DNA of 64,000 nucleotides from Streptomyces sp. NBC_00690 (GTDB taxonomy: Bacteria > Actinomycetota > Actinomycetes > Streptomycetales > Streptomycetaceae), in NCBI RefSeq assembly GCF_036226685.1, contig NZ_CP109009.1, positions 8,459,501 through 8,523,500 on the forward strand. The letters run 5' to 3'. Shown here one piece after another: positions 1-9,496 of the stretch. The translations under genes were made by a program, and so were the position numbers. Positions within the stretch are counted from its first letter, which is position 1. The number at the start of each line of letters is the position of its first letter. The notes below the pieces were generated by a model. That model was not told the DNA's origin and made no database searches. It saw only the letters and a program-made list of their open reading frames with translations.

Positions 1-807
1 CTCGTCACCCTCTACCGTCGGGCATCCGAAGAAGGGCGCCTCACCGAAGCCATCGACATGGTCAAGGCAACCGCCCGACTCCTCCCCTCCTTCGACGAGG
101 CGTCCGCCGCGGCTCACCGACCCGAACCCGTCCAACTCGCCCGCGCGGCCGAAGGCCCCCAACTGGTCTGCCTGGGGCCCTACATGGCACCCTCAGGCGT
201 ACACCAGTACGCGCGATTCGCGGCCTCCTTCGCCGGTAGGCGCGGTATCTGGGCACTGCCCGAGCCCGGGTTCGCACCGGGGGAGTCCCTGCCGAGCGAT
301 GTGGCCGCACTGGTTGCCGCACACATCGAAACCATCGACCGGCGGGTGGGCGACGCACCGATCGTCCTCATCGGCTACTCCTCCGGCGGTTGGGTCGCGC
401 ACGCCGTGGCCTGCCGACTGGAGGAGCTGGGCAGGCCCGTCGAAGGCATCGTGATGCTCGACAGCTTCACCCGTGCACGCGGTATGGGTGACCGGTTCCA
501 GTCGGCGATCGTGACACGGCAGGCGGAGCGCTTCGACTTCATCTCCGCCCCAGGCAACCAACTCGCCGCGATGGGCGGATACCTCAACCTCTTCCAGGAC
601 TGGGAGGCTCCGCAGGTCAAAGCGCCCACGCTCGTGGTGCGTGCGGCTGATTGGATGGCGCCCAACGCCTCGTCCTCCGATGACCGTCCGCCCTTCCCGG
701 AGCACGCCAGTACCGTCGTCGAAGTACCCGGCGACCACTACACGCTCATGGAGCGCCATGCCCCGACGACGGCCGATGCCGTCAGCGCATGGGTCGATAC
801 CCTGTGA
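1..807 (+). CDS. Type I modular PKS, C-terminal fragment with thioesterase domain (partial)
   Basis: The reading frame is open from base 1 and continues off the left edge, so this is only the last 268 residues of a larger protein. The visible part is a linker (RASEEGRLTEAIDMVKATARL) of the kind found after the last carrier domain of a modular PKS, then an alpha/beta-hydrolase thioesterase. The nucleophile elbow is GYSSGG (about residues 123-128) and the catalytic His is probably in GDHYTLMERHA. Such domains release the finished chain by macrolactonisation or hydrolysis. An internal ATG at base 58 is not the real start. A type II thioesterase follows 135 bases downstream, as is usual at the end of a PKS locus. 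The product cannot be told from this fragment. Confidence 0.88.
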   Translation, partial: LVTLYRRASEEGRLTEAIDMVKATARLLPSFDEASAAAHRPEPVQLARAAEGPQLVCLGPYMAPSGVHQYARFAASFAGRRGIWALPEPGFAPGESLPSDVAALVAAHIETIDRRVGDAPIVLIGYSSGGWVAHAVACRLEELGRPVEGIVMLDSFTRARGMGDRFQSAIVTRQAERFDFISAPGNQLAAMGGYLNLFQDWEAPQVKAPTLVVRAADWMAPNASSSDDRPPFPEHASTVVEVPGDHYTLMERHAPTTADAVSAWVDTL

Positions 808-942
808 GACTCACCGGTCCACGGCCGCTCGCCCCGGGAGACCGGCGAGAGCGGCCTCGATGAGACAGACCGCGACCACCGTCGTGAGAAGGACGAGAAC
901 AACGCACCCCCGGGCAGTTCCCGAAAGGACTCGATCAGCTTG

Positions 943-1719
943 ATGACCACCCGCGCCGGCTCAGACGAGAACAGCCTGTGGATACGCCGGTTCCAGCCCC
1001 GTTCGGGGGCCGCAGTACGTCTGGTCTGCCTTCCCCATGCGGGCGGTTCCGCCAGCTACTTCGTACCCGTCGCACGTGCCATGCCGGAGTTCGCCGATGT
1101 GCTGTGCGTGCAGTACCCCGGTCGTCAGGACCGCCGTACCGAGCCCCTCATCGACAACATCCCCGACCTCGCCGACCACGTCTTCGCGGCGCTCCTGCCC
1201 TGGGCCGATCGACCGTTGGCGTTCTTCGGACACAGCATGGGCGCATCCCTCGCCTTCGAAGTGGCCCGACGATTCGAGCGTGAGAAGGGCGTCATCGCTG
1301 CGGCGCTCTTCGCGTCGGGCCGTCGGGCGCCCTCAGCACTGCGTCGCGAGACCGCCCATCTACGGGACGATCGCGGGCTGCTCGAAGAGGTTGCCGCGCT
1401 GAGCGGCACGGACTCCGAACTGCTCGGCGACGAGGAGGTACAGAAGATGATCCTCCCGGCCCTCCGCGCCGACTACCGTGCGGCTGAGACCTATCTGCCG
1501 GAACCTGGGGATCCGCTGCGCTGCCCGGTGCATGTACTGGTCGGCGACGACGACCCCAAGGTGACCGTGGCGGAAGCCGCGGCCTGGGCCGAGCACACCG
1601 CAGGACCGTTCACCATGAAGGTCTTCCCGGGCGGTCACTTCTATCTGACGGACCATGCGAACGAGGTGATCCGGACCATGACGGAACACCTCCGCGCGGC
1701 GGGAGCACCCTCCGTCTGA
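943..1719 (+). CDS. Type II thioesterase (proofreading, PKS-associated)
   Basis: This is a free-standing alpha/beta-hydrolase of about 258 residues, the normal size for type II thioesterases that remove aberrant acyl groups from PKS/NRPS carrier proteins. Visible signatures are LVCLPHAGGSASYF near the N-terminus, the Ser elbow GHSMGA, the acid region VGDDDPKV and the catalytic His in FPGGHFYL. A purine-rich site (GAAAGGA, about 923-929) precedes it. TTG at 940 and ATG at 943 are both possible starts; I chose ATG, and the difference is one residue. It follows the PKS release domain on the same strand and a hairpin terminator lies just after it, so it is probably the last gene of that PKS operon. 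Confidence 0.9.
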   Translation: MTTRAGSDENSLWIRRFQPRSGAAVRLVCLPHAGGSASYFVPVARAMPEFADVLCVQYPGRQDRRTEPLIDNIPDLADHVFAALLPWADRPLAFFGHSMGASLAFEVARRFEREKGVIAAALFASGRRAPSALRRETAHLRDDRGLLEEVAALSGTDSELLGDEEVQKMILPALRADYRAAETYLPEPGDPLRCPVHVLVGDDDPKVTVAEAAAWAEHTAGPFTMKVFPGGHFYLTDHANEVIRTMTEHLRAAGAPSV

Positions 1720-1728
1720 GCCGGGTCA

Positions 1729-1761
1729 CGCCCGCGGGAGCCGCGCCGGTTCCCGCGGGCG
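1729..1761 (+). terminator. Strong hairpin terminator after the PKS/type II thioesterase genes
   Basis: Bases 1729-1742 pair with 1748-1761, a 14-bp GC-rich stem with one G-T wobble and a 5-base loop. It starts 10 bases after the thioesterase stop. There is no T-tract, which is common for Streptomyces. It could also stop transcription from the convergent gene ending at 1868. Confidence 0.7.
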
Positions 1762-1867
1762 GGCACGCATGTTCATCGCGCTTCCCGGGGGCGCCGGTGG
1801 AACGAACGACCCTGCCACCCGGGCGAACCGCCGCGTTCGCGGGGAGCCCATGCCGCTCCGAGGGCGA

Positions 1868-2224
1868 TCAGCCGTCCGTCGACGTCCAGGCGGCTTCGGC
1901 CGCATCCGCGCTGGGGTGCGTGGGGAAGATCTGTGTCAGTCCCACGATCCGAAAGATCCGGCTGACCTGGTCCGGTACCGCGGCCAGGGCGATCGAGGCC
2001 CCCGCAGCGGACGCGCGATTGCGGGCCGCGATCAGTACGGTGATGCCGCTGGAGTCGCAGAACGTGAGCGCGGCCAGATCGATCACCAACTGCTGACCGG
2101 ACCGAAGATCCAGCCCGGGCAGCCGGCCTCTCACCTCCGGCGCGCTGTGGTGGTCGAGCTCCCCACTGAGCTCGATGACCGGCCCGGCGGGAGTGTTGCG
2201 GACATGGATGCTCAGCTGCGTCAC
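1868..2224 (-). CDS. STAS-domain anti-sigma factor antagonist (RsbV-like)
   Basis: This 118-residue protein is a single STAS domain. The conserved phospho-acceptor Ser lies in FCDSSGI (about residues 56-62), after the typical LVIDLAAL strand. Such proteins bind and sequester an anti-sigma kinase when dephosphorylated, freeing a sigma factor. The GTG start overlaps the stop of the upstream PP2C phosphatase gene by 4 bases (GTGA), so translation is probably coupled and this protein is the likely substrate of that phosphatase. No RsbW-type kinase gene lies next to it, so its partner kinase must be elsewhere. A short acidic tail follows the domain. Confidence 0.9.
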   Translation of the reverse strand: MTQLSIHVRNTPAGPVIELSGELDHHSAPEVRGRLPGLDLRSGQQLVIDLAALTFCDSSGITVLIAARNRASAAGASIALAAVPDQVSRIFRIVGLTQIFPTHPSADAAEAAWTSTDG

Positions 2225-3483
2225 TGGGGCTCTTCGCTCGGGGGAGGGGGGATGCTGATGGCCAACACGGCCGTGTCGTCGTCCACCCCGCTGCCGAGGG
2301 TGTCGAGCAGCTCGCGGATCGCCGCGAGGGCAACCGGTGCGCTGGTGGGAGCCAGACCCTGCGCGAAGTCCAACAGGGCCTCGTCACCGTACCGGTCACC
2401 GGTGAGGGCACTGTGCGCCTCCGTGAGTCCGTCGGTGTGCAACAGCAGGGTGTCGCCGGGATCCAGATGCACCGTGGTGGTGGCGATGTGCGCATCGGGG
2501 AGCACACCGATGAGCTGCCCCCCGGGAGTGGGCACGAACGCAGCCCGGCCGTTGCTGCGCATCAGCAGTGCAGGCGGGTGTCCACCGCTGGCCAGCGTGA
2601 CCCGAAAGCCGCCCTGCTCGCCTTCCGGGGTGAGCAGACCGAAGATGACGGTGCAATACCGTGGGTCCTGACCGTTGTACTCATGGTTCAGGACGGTGTT
2701 GAGATTGCGCAGCACCGCGGCCGGGTCCGGGTCGTAGACCGCAGCGGCGCGGAGCGTGTAGCGGGCCAGGGAGGTGATAGCAGCGGCGGCGGCTCCCTTG
2801 CCGCACACGTCCCCGAGGAACATGCCCCACGTTCCGGAGCCGAGGGGGAACAGATCGTAGAAGTCACCACCGACCTCGTCGGCCGAGGCGATGTGGTAGT
2901 ACGCGGCGACATCGAGGCCGGGAACATTGGCCAGGGTCGGGGGCAGCAAGGTCCGCTGGAGGGTGGTGGCCAGCCGCTGGAGGCGCTCGCGCTCCCGCTC
3001 CGCCTCCTGTCGTGCGCGCAACAACTCCGACTCGTAGGCGCGACGGTCACGGGCGTCGAAGATCGTGGTGCGGATCAGCAGGGGCTGTCCGTCGCCACCG
3101 GTCTTCACCGTCGAGGTCACCAACACGGGCAGACGCGTCCCATCCGCGGCCCTGAGTTCCAAGGCGATTCCGCTGACCTCCCCCTGCATCCGGAGCAGCG
3201 GCGCGTAGTGGGTCTCGTGATAGAGCCTGCCGCCCACCGTCAACAGTTCGGAGAACTGCTTCTTTCCGACCACCTCACCGCGTTCGAAACCCAGCCAGCG
3301 AAGCAGCGTGGTGTTGATCTTGGCGATCTGTCCGTCGAGCAGAGTGGAGAGATATCCGCAGGGCGCATGCTCATAGAGGTCCTCGGCACTGTCTTCCAGC
3401 AGGGAGGAGAAGAGGGCCCGATCGTCTTGCGGCTGCTCGGCCGGTTCGGCATCGTGGTCGTGGTCGCCGCTGGTCGTGCACAT
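2221..3483 (-). CDS. rsbP: PAS-linked PP2C-type (SpoIIE/RsbP-like) serine phosphatase
   Basis: The protein has about 420 residues: an N-terminal PAS-like sensor region (around residues 25-140, starting EDLYEHAPCGYLSTL), a linker predicted to be helical and coiled (RARQEAERERERLQRL), and a C-terminal SpoIIE/PP2C phosphatase. Metal-binding acidic motifs are present: DEVGGDFYDLF, GDVCGKG and VDDDTAVLAI. The family dephosphorylates STAS antagonists. A longer upstream frame exists, but the ATG at 3483 shares one base with the stop of the RsbQ-like gene (TGATG), so I start it there. The RsbQ-RsbP-STAS order strongly supports an energy-stress-type partner-switching role. Confidence 0.88.
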   Translation of the reverse strand: MCTTSGDHDHDAEPAEQPQDDRALFSSLLEDSAEDLYEHAPCGYLSTLLDGQIAKINTTLLRWLGFERGEVVGKKQFSELLTVGGRLYHETHYAPLLRMQGEVSGIALELRAADGTRLPVLVTSTVKTGGDGQPLLIRTTIFDARDRRAYESELLRARQEAERERERLQRLATTLQRTLLPPTLANVPGLDVAAYYHIASADEVGGDFYDLFPLGSGTWGMFLGDVCGKGAAAAAITSLARYTLRAAAVYDPDPAAVLRNLNTVLNHEYNGQDPRYCTVIFGLLTPEGEQGGFRVTLASGGHPPALLMRSNGRAAFVPTPGGQLIGVLPDAHIATTTVHLDPGDTLLLHTDGLTEAHSALTGDRYGDEALLDFAQGLAPTSAPVALAAIRELLDTLGSGVDDDTAVLAISIPPPPSEEPQ

Positions 3484-4292
3484 CACCGTGGCGCGCCGGC
3501 GAATGCGGCAATCGCCGCGGCGGTCTCTTCGGGGGCGCTGAGCTGGGGGCAGTGACCCGTGGCGTTCAGGGTGACCAGCTTGCTTCCCGCTATCTGCTCC
3601 TTTAGGAAAGCGCCCACCTCGGGCGGAGCGATCGCATCGCGGGAACACTGTGCCACCAGGGTGGGGACGGTGACCCGGGACAGGTCGTCGCGGTTGTCGG
3701 AGAGGAACGTCACGCGGGCGAACGACCGGGCGATCTCCGGATCCGTCCGGCAGAAGCTGTTGGTCAGCTCCTCGCCCAACTCAGGACGCTCGGGGTTGCC
3801 CATGATCACCGGTGCCATCGCCCCGGACCATCCCAGATAGTTCGCGTCCAAGGACTCCAGGAGCTCTTCGATGTCCGCGGCGCTGAAACCGCCGCGGTAG
3901 CCGGTCGCCGGGTCGTCGATGAAGCAGGGTGAGGGAGCGAGCAGAACGAGACCGTCGAACGCCTCCGGCTCGCGCGCCGCCGCCAGAACGCCCATCATCG
4001 CGCTCACCGAGTGCCCGACGAAGGTCACCGGGCCCAGTGCCAACCCACGGCAGAGATCCAGTACGTCCGTCGCATAGCCGTCCAGCGTGGAGTACCGCTG
4101 CTCGCTCCATGCCGACAGATCCGAGCGTCCCGCCCCCACATGGTCGAAGAGGACGACGGTGAACTCGCGCTCCAGCGCCGGGACCACCAGACGCCACATG
4201 TTCTGATCGCACCCGAACCCGTGCGACAGCACCACGACCCGACCGCCCTCGCGACCGCTGACCGTCACATGGTGCCTGTTTCGTACATCCAT
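3483..4292 (-). CDS. rsbQ: RsbQ-like alpha/beta hydrolase, regulator of the adjacent phosphatase
   Basis: This protein of about 269 residues closely matches the RsbQ/KAI2/D14 type of hydrolase. Visible signatures are SHGFGCDQNMWR, FDHVGAGRSD, the Ser elbow GHSVSAM, PSPCFIDD, the acid in QCSRDAIAP and the His in ATGHCPQLS. In Bacillus, RsbQ binds or processes a small hydrophobic ligand and activates the RsbP phosphatase. ATG codons occur at 4301 and 4292; 4292 has a GAGG-type ribosome site at better spacing. It is the first gene of a three-gene coupled operon with the phosphatase and the STAS protein. The ligand is unknown. Confidence 0.85.
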   Translation of the reverse strand: MDVRNRHHVTVSGREGGRVVVLSHGFGCDQNMWRLVVPALEREFTVVLFDHVGAGRSDLSAWSEQRYSTLDGYATDVLDLCRGLALGPVTFVGHSVSAMMGVLAAAREPEAFDGLVLLAPSPCFIDDPATGYRGGFSAADIEELLESLDANYLGWSGAMAPVIMGNPERPELGEELTNSFCRTDPEIARSFARVTFLSDNRDDLSRVTVPTLVAQCSRDAIAPPEVGAFLKEQIAGSKLVTLNATGHCPQLSAPEETAAAIAAFAGAPR

Positions 4293-4433
4293 GCGCCTCA
4301 TCCTCGCAGACGAATCGCCCGGGTCTGCCGCCGACCGGATCTTAAGGCCCGCCGTCCTCCCCGCCCGGTCAGGGGGCGGGCGGAGCAGGCGGTGCTGCAC
4401 ATGGGTGGGGGCGCTACGGGGGGCCGGTCAGGA

Positions 4434-6494
4434 TCAGCCGAGGTGATCCCCCAGGACGTCCGCGAACTCCTGCTCCGTGAGGACCTTCGTCCCCAGTGTC
4501 CTGGCCTTGGCCAGCTTGGATCCGGCACTCTCACCCGCGACCACGATCGTGGTCTTCTTCGACACACTGCCCGAGGAAACCCCGCCCGCTCGCTCGATGA
4601 GTTCATTCATCTCCGTGCGGTTGCGCCCCGCCAACGGTCCATTCATCCCACCGGTCACCACGACGACCTGGCCCGACAACGGCAGCTCCGTCACTTCGCC
4701 GGCCACCTCGGTCTCGGCGGGGCCTCCCGGCTCCGTCATGTTCACGCCGGCGGCGACGAGCTTGTCGATGACCGGACCCATTGCGGCGATGTGCGCGGCG
4801 ATCTTCGGGGCATTCGCACCGGGCAGTTTCGGCACCGCGGAGAGTGCATCGGCGTCCGCGGCCCGGATCGCATCCATCGTGCCGAAGTGCCGGGCGATCT
4901 GTCGCGACAGCGTACGACCCGTCCGGACGATGCCCAAGGCGCAGAAAACCCTGTTCAGAGGCTTGCTCCTGGCCGCGGCGATATTCGCCAACAGCGTGTC
5001 AGCGCGCCTTTCGCTGCGCGTTGCCGACACCAGCTGATCCCTGCTGAGGGTGAACAGATCGGCCACGTCGACCACCGACCCCTCATCCACCAGCGCCTCG
5101 ATGTAGGTCGTGCCCAGACCGTCGATGTCGAGTTGGTCCCGACCCACGGCGTATCTCAAGGAGGCGAGGAGACCGCAGCCTCCACCGGTCCCGCCCGCGC
5201 ACTCCCAACGCTCCCCGGATGTGTCGATGGCACCGCCGCACTTGGGGCACGCATCGGGAAAGACGATCGGCGTCTCCGCACCCGTACGCAGGTCGACGAC
5301 GGGCGCCTCGATGCGGGGAATGATGTCCCCGGCCTTCCACACCGTCACGGTGTCGCCGACCATCATGCCGCTGGCCTGGATGAACGCCGGGTTGTGCAGG
5401 GTGGCGTACCGCACGATGCTGCCGTCGACCTCGACCGGCTCCAACACGGCGCGCGGGGCGATGATGCCGGTCCGCCCCACATTCCACTCCACGGCCACCA
5501 AGGTGGTCCGTCGTTCGACCGCCGGGAGTTTGTACGCGACGGCCCAGTGGGGGTGACGCGTGGCGACTCCGGCTGTCTTCTGCTCCCCGAAGTCATTGAC
5601 CTTGATCACGGCGCCGTCGATGCCGAACGGCAACGCGGCCCTCAGCCCGGCGATTTCCTCGACCCGGGCCTGGACCTCTTCCAATGTCGCATGGACGCGC
5701 ATCCCCACCCCCGCCGTGGCGGTGGTCTGGACCCCGGCCGCGGCGATCAGGTTCATCACGGCCTCGTGGGTATCCCCGGGCAGGCCCGGAGCCTCAGCGT
5801 CCACCCCGGCCACGCCGTACGCGAAGAAGGTGGTCTCGATCGTGTACGGGCGGTCTTTGGCCCGTAGGGTGCCCGCCGTGCCGTTGCGCGGGTTGGAGAA
5901 CACCTTGGCGCCGTGTGCCTGACGGGTCTCATTCGCCCTCTCGAACTGCTCGTGGGTCATCAGGACCTCACCACGCAATTCAAGGGTGAGGTCCGTGTCG
6001 AGTCTTTCGGGAAGGCCGACGATGCTGCCGATCGCATGGGATACGTCTTCGCCGTGTACGCCGTCACCACGGGTGACCAACTGGACCAGCCGGCCGTTGC
6101 GGTACCGCGCGGCGATCGCCGCACCGTCCAACTTCGGCTCCACGGCGAAGCCGCCGGCCACGGGTGCACCCAGCCGTCGGGTCACCGAAGCGCCCCACTT
6201 CGTCAGTGATTCGGCGTCGAAGACATTGTCGAGGGAGAGCATCGGGACACTGTGGGCCACATCCCCGACGGGAGCCGCACCACCCGCGACCTTGCCCGTG
6301 GGCGAGTCGGACCGCAGGTGCTCCGGATGCTCAGCCTCATGCGCGACGATCCTGCGGGCGAGCAGGTCGAACGTCGCGTCGTCGAGCGGGCTGCTGCCGT
6401 CGCCGTAGTACGCGGCGGAGGCAGCCAGGGCCGAGTCGACCGCGTGGTGGTATTCCTCGCGGCTGGCGAACGCAGTGGCGGTGGTGATCGTCAT
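4434..6494 (-). CDS. ligA: NAD+-dependent DNA ligase (LigA family), divergent copy
   Basis: The protein has about 686 residues and the full LigA layout. There is an Ia region, an adenylation domain with the nucleotidyl-lysine motif EPKLDG, an OB fold, a Cys4-type zinc finger (CPKCGG and WECAGG...CG), helix-hairpin-helix repeats ([15 protein letters not shown]) and a C-terminal BRCT domain (about residues 605-686). It joins nicks using NAD+. The ATG at 6494 has an AGGA site 8 bases upstream; the frame extends to 6617, but the extra residues look unlike LigA. The N-terminus differs from the housekeeping Streptomyces LigA I know, so this may be a second ligase gene. Confidence 0.9.
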   Translation of the reverse strand: MTITTATAFASREEYHHAVDSALAASAAYYGDGSSPLDDATFDLLARRIVAHEAEHPEHLRSDSPTGKVAGGAAPVGDVAHSVPMLSLDNVFDAESLTKWGASVTRRLGAPVAGGFAVEPKLDGAAIAARYRNGRLVQLVTRGDGVHGEDVSHAIGSIVGLPERLDTDLTLELRGEVLMTHEQFERANETRQAHGAKVFSNPRNGTAGTLRAKDRPYTIETTFFAYGVAGVDAEAPGLPGDTHEAVMNLIAAAGVQTTATAGVGMRVHATLEEVQARVEEIAGLRAALPFGIDGAVIKVNDFGEQKTAGVATRHPHWAVAYKLPAVERRTTLVAVEWNVGRTGIIAPRAVLEPVEVDGSIVRYATLHNPAFIQASGMMVGDTVTVWKAGDIIPRIEAPVVDLRTGAETPIVFPDACPKCGGAIDTSGERWECAGGTGGGCGLLASLRYAVGRDQLDIDGLGTTYIEALVDEGSVVDVADLFTLSRDQLVSATRSERRADTLLANIAAARSKPLNRVFCALGIVRTGRTLSRQIARHFGTMDAIRAADADALSAVPKLPGANAPKIAAHIAAMGPVIDKLVAAGVNMTEPGGPAETEVAGEVTELPLSGQVVVVTGGMNGPLAGRNRTEMNELIERAGGVSSGSVSKKTTIVVAGESAGSKLAKARTLGTKVLTEQEFADVLGDHLG

Positions 6495-6751
6495 GGGGGC
6501 GATCCTGCACCACGGGTCTGACAACGGCCGGAAGCGGAGCCCCGTCACCGCGGCCCGAACGGCAGGACCGGTCATCGGATGACTTGCGGGAAGGACTCCA
6601 TCACGGGCGATCGCCATGTTCAGATGGCGGGTGGGGCAGCCTGTGGGGGATCACCGGGAGGAGCACCTGGCGGTGCACCCGATGGGTGAGCCGCGCACCA
6701 CACGGCCATGCTCCGGACGACTCGTACACAGACGACCGAAAGGGAAACACC

Positions 6752-7543
6752 GTGAGCGAAGATCCCCAACCGCGCATTGACACCTCGGTGGCGCACTCCG
6801 CCAGGGTCTGGAACTACTGGTTGGGCGGGAACGAGCACTATCCGGCCGACCGAATCGCCGGCGACGCGTACCGGGAGGCATTTCCCCTGATCGAGGTCAT
6901 GGCGAAGGAGTCCCGTGCGTTCCTGCGACGTACTGTCACCTATCTGGCGGCCGAAGCCGGAATGCGACAGTTCCTCGACCTGGGGGCCGGGTTACCGACC
7001 ACGGACAACACCCATGAGGTCGCCCAACGCATTGCACCGGATGCCCGAATCGTCTACGTGGACCATGACCCCTTGGTCCTCCTCCACGTTCAGGCGCTCC
7101 TGACCAGCACTTCCGAGGGCGCCACCTCCTACATCGAGGCGGATATGCGGGACACCCCGAAGGTGCTCGCCGGAGCGGCCGAGACACTGGATCTGAGCGA
7201 GCCGGTGGCCCTGGTCATCTCCGATGTGCTGGGTCACATCGTCGATTTCGACGAGGCGTTGGCCCTGGTCGCCCGGCTCGTCGCCGAGTTGCCGTCCGGA
7301 AGCCACCTCGCCCTGAGCCATGCAAATGCGGACAGTCCCGCGCAGGCCGCGGCCCAGGACGCCTACAACTCCAGTGGCGCCATTCCCTATGTCTTCCGCA
7401 CCCCGGAGCAGATCGCGCGCTTCTTCGACGCGCTCGATCTGGTGGAGCCCGGGTTGGTCTCCTGGCCGAACTGGCGGCCCGACGCCACCACCGGCAAGGT
7501 CACCGAACGAGCCGGTTGGGGCGCCGTCGCGCGCATTCCGTAG
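6752..7543 (+). CDS. SAM-dependent methyltransferase, PF04672/DUF574 type
   Basis: The protein has about 263 residues and belongs to the actinobacterial family recognised by IDTSVAHSARVWNYWLGG at the N-terminus and a Rossmann SAM site (FLDLGAGLPT, followed by VYVDHDPLVL). The frame extends upstream to 6584, but the GTG at 6752 has GAAAGGGA six bases before it and begins where family similarity begins. Substrates for this large Streptomyces family are mostly unknown. A clear paralogue lies at 15005-15814. It stands alone on its strand and is followed by a hairpin. Confidence 0.88.
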   Translation: MSEDPQPRIDTSVAHSARVWNYWLGGNEHYPADRIAGDAYREAFPLIEVMAKESRAFLRRTVTYLAAEAGMRQFLDLGAGLPTTDNTHEVAQRIAPDARIVYVDHDPLVLLHVQALLTSTSEGATSYIEADMRDTPKVLAGAAETLDLSEPVALVISDVLGHIVDFDEALALVARLVAELPSGSHLALSHANADSPAQAAAQDAYNSSGAIPYVFRTPEQIARFFDALDLVEPGLVSWPNWRPDATTGKVTERAGWGAVARIP

Positions 7544-7549
7544 CTGCCA

Positions 7550-7593
7550 CGGTCCGTGTGCCGTTCGTCCGGATGAGGACGTCACACGGACCG
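7550..7593 (+). terminator. Inverted repeat, probable terminator after the methyltransferase gene
   Basis: Eleven bases (7550-7560, CGGTCCGTGTG) are perfectly complementary to 7583-7593, with a 22-base loop. It starts 7 bases past the stop codon. The loop is long for an intrinsic terminator, so confidence is moderate. Confidence 0.5.
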
Positions 7594-7778
7594 CGCCCGA
7601 CGCCCACCGCGGGTGACGACGCCCTCAAGGAGCCCTCCTTTGACAGGTTGTGCCTGCCTGCACGGAGGCGGTCGAGTCAGACCCCGAGCCCCATCGCGCA
7701 ACCGGTACGACTTTCGGTGTAGGTCGTCTTCGTCCCTGGTCATGACGTGTCTGAGCCCTGCGTCGAGACGATGGAAGC

Positions 7779-8954
7779 ATGACGAATTTAAGGACATCAC
7801 CGGTCGCCACCTCGGCCACGAGTAGCCGTCTCGCACTGCTCGACATACTGCGGGGAGTGGCGATCCTCGGCACGTTGTTGACCAATGTGTGGATCTTCAC
7901 GGCTCCGGGGGCCGAGTGGGGCGTCCTCGCCCAGGGCACGGCGGAGTTCTCCCTGGACTCCTTTCCGGCTGCGGTGGAGAGCCTTCTGCGCCTCGTGGCG
8001 AACGGACGATTCCTGGCCCTCCTGACGATCCTCTTCGGCGTCGGGCTGGCCATCCAGTACCGCTCGGCGAAGCGGCGCGATGAACCGTGGCCCGGACGCT
8101 ATCGATGGCGTGCCCTCTTCCTCTTCGCCGAGGGCACGATCCACTTCGTCTTCGTCTTCGCATGGGACGTGCTGATGGGGTACGCCGTCACCGCATTGTT
8201 GGTGGCATGGCTGCTCACCCGTTCCGCCACCGCTCAGAGCCGCGTGATGTGGTGGGCGGCGGGCATCCACGTCTCCTTGATGGTCTTGCTGACGACGGCT
8301 CTCGTCGCCGCGGAATCCGGGGGTGGTGAGAGGGTCTCCCGCGAGGTGAGTGATCTCTATGCGCACGGCGATTATCTGGATCAGGTGAAGTTCCGGTTGG
8401 ACAACATGCTGGCCCTGAGGCTGGAGCCCGTACTGTCCTTCTGTCTGCTGGTCTTCCTGTTCCTCCTGGGCGTACGACTCTTCCGGGCCGGTGCTTTCGG
8501 CGCGGACGACACCGGTCGTCGCATTCGTGCCCGCCTCCTGCTGTGGGGCCTGGGGCTCGGCGTTCCTTTGAGTGTGATGGCGTCACTGGCGGGAGGCGAC
8601 TACTTCCTGCTGGATCGCTATGTCGCAGGACCGCTGTCGGCGCTGGGTTACATCGGGCTCATCGGCCTGCTGACCGACCGAGTCCGACGTACGGGTCCGG
8701 TGCTCCACAGCCTCATCTGCGTGGGCAGAACGGCTCTGACCGGCTATGTCCTCCAGAACGTGTTGTGCATGTTCTTGGCCTACGGCATCGGTCTCGGGTT
8801 GGCACACCGGTTCGGGGAGACCTGGCGGCCGTGGTGGGTGATCGGTCTGTGGGCGGGAGTCTGCCTTGTGCTGATGGTGGGCTCAGCCTTGTGGCTGCGA
8901 CGCTTCGACACCGGACCGTTGGAGGCCCTGCAAAAGCGCGCACTTCGCCGCTGA
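7779..8954 (+). CDS. DUF418-domain multipass membrane protein (YeiB-like)
   Basis: The protein has 391 residues with about eight to ten hydrophobic segments. It begins LALLDILRGVAILGTLLTN, the usual opening of DUF418/YeiB proteins, and has the C-terminal DUF418 region (VGRTALTGYVLQNVL to the end). It is an inner-membrane protein. A transport or acyl-transfer role has been suggested for the family, but the substrate is unknown. Codon 4 is a TTA, which in Streptomyces makes translation depend on the bldA tRNA. It is monocistronic, with a 235-base upstream gap and a convergent gene downstream. Confidence 0.85.
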   Translation: MTNLRTSPVATSATSSRLALLDILRGVAILGTLLTNVWIFTAPGAEWGVLAQGTAEFSLDSFPAAVESLLRLVANGRFLALLTILFGVGLAIQYRSAKRRDEPWPGRYRWRALFLFAEGTIHFVFVFAWDVLMGYAVTALLVAWLLTRSATAQSRVMWWAAGIHVSLMVLLTTALVAAESGGGERVSREVSDLYAHGDYLDQVKFRLDNMLALRLEPVLSFCLLVFLFLLGVRLFRAGAFGADDTGRRIRARLLLWGLGLGVPLSVMASLAGGDYFLLDRYVAGPLSALGYIGLIGLLTDRVRRTGPVLHSLICVGRTALTGYVLQNVLCMFLAYGIGLGLAHRFGETWRPWWVIGLWAGVCLVLMVGSALWLRRFDTGPLEALQKRALRR

Positions 8955-9166
8955 CACGGGTGCGGCACAGGGCGTGAGTACGCATGGGTCGCTTCTCGAA
9001 CGGTCGGCGGCCCAGGCAGAATTCACTTGGCGTGGCTCCCCCCGCTCGGCGACCGTAGCGATCCGTCCCACCGGAAGTCTCACCCGATGCGGTGACACCG
9101 CTGGGTGAGCCCACCCGTCCAGGAGCTCCACGAGACCTGAGACGGGTGGGTCGGTGCGATCCGGGG

Positions 9167-9496
9167 TCAGCCGAGCTCGGTGTCGTAGAAGCAGAAGTGA
9201 TCCTTGATCTCCGCCACCTCGGGCTTGGGGTCGGGGTAGGCCCAGACGAGATCATCCGCGCCCGCAACCGACCAATAGGCGGCGTCGCCCTTGAACGGAC
9301 AGTGGGTGCTGGTCTGCGAGCGGGTCAGGAGATCGACGCGTACGTCCTCGGGCGGCAGGTAGTAGCGGACCGGGCAACCCGTTTCGCGCAGCACGACGGG
9401 CCTGGTGCTCTCGGCGAGCACTTGTCCGTCCTTCACGACCCGTACGCGCTGGCTGCCCTGCTCGATGCTGATGCGGTGTCCAGAAGTCATATCCAT
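9167..9496 (-). CDS. DUF427-domain protein
   Basis: This is a short protein of about 109 residues matching the DUF427 fold. Typical blocks are RVRVVKDGQVLAEST, a Tyr-rich strand (VRYYLPPEDV), STHCPFKGDAAYW and a C-terminal IKDHFCFYDTEL. The biochemical role is not established. The frame extends to 9583, but similarity begins near the ATGs at 9496 and 9490; no strong ribosome site separates them. It lies downstream of the coupled dehydrogenase/decarboxylase-like genes on the same strand, about 140 bases away, and could be co-transcribed. Confidence 0.82.
   Translation of the reverse strand: MDMTSGHRISIEQGSQRVRVVKDGQVLAESTRPVVLRETGCPVRYYLPPEDVRVDLLTRSQTSTHCPFKGDAAYWSVAGADDLVWAYPDPKPEVAEIKDHFCFYDTELG

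Noticed and set aside
2413..3555. 380-codon plus-strand frame opposite rsbP
   Set aside because: Antisense to the clear PAS-PP2C gene; no domain signature.
4011..5867. 618-codon open frame on the plus strand opposite the DNA ligase gene
   Set aside because: It is the antisense shadow of a well-supported ligA gene in GC-rich DNA; its translation is rich in Arg, His, Gly and Asp with no domain.
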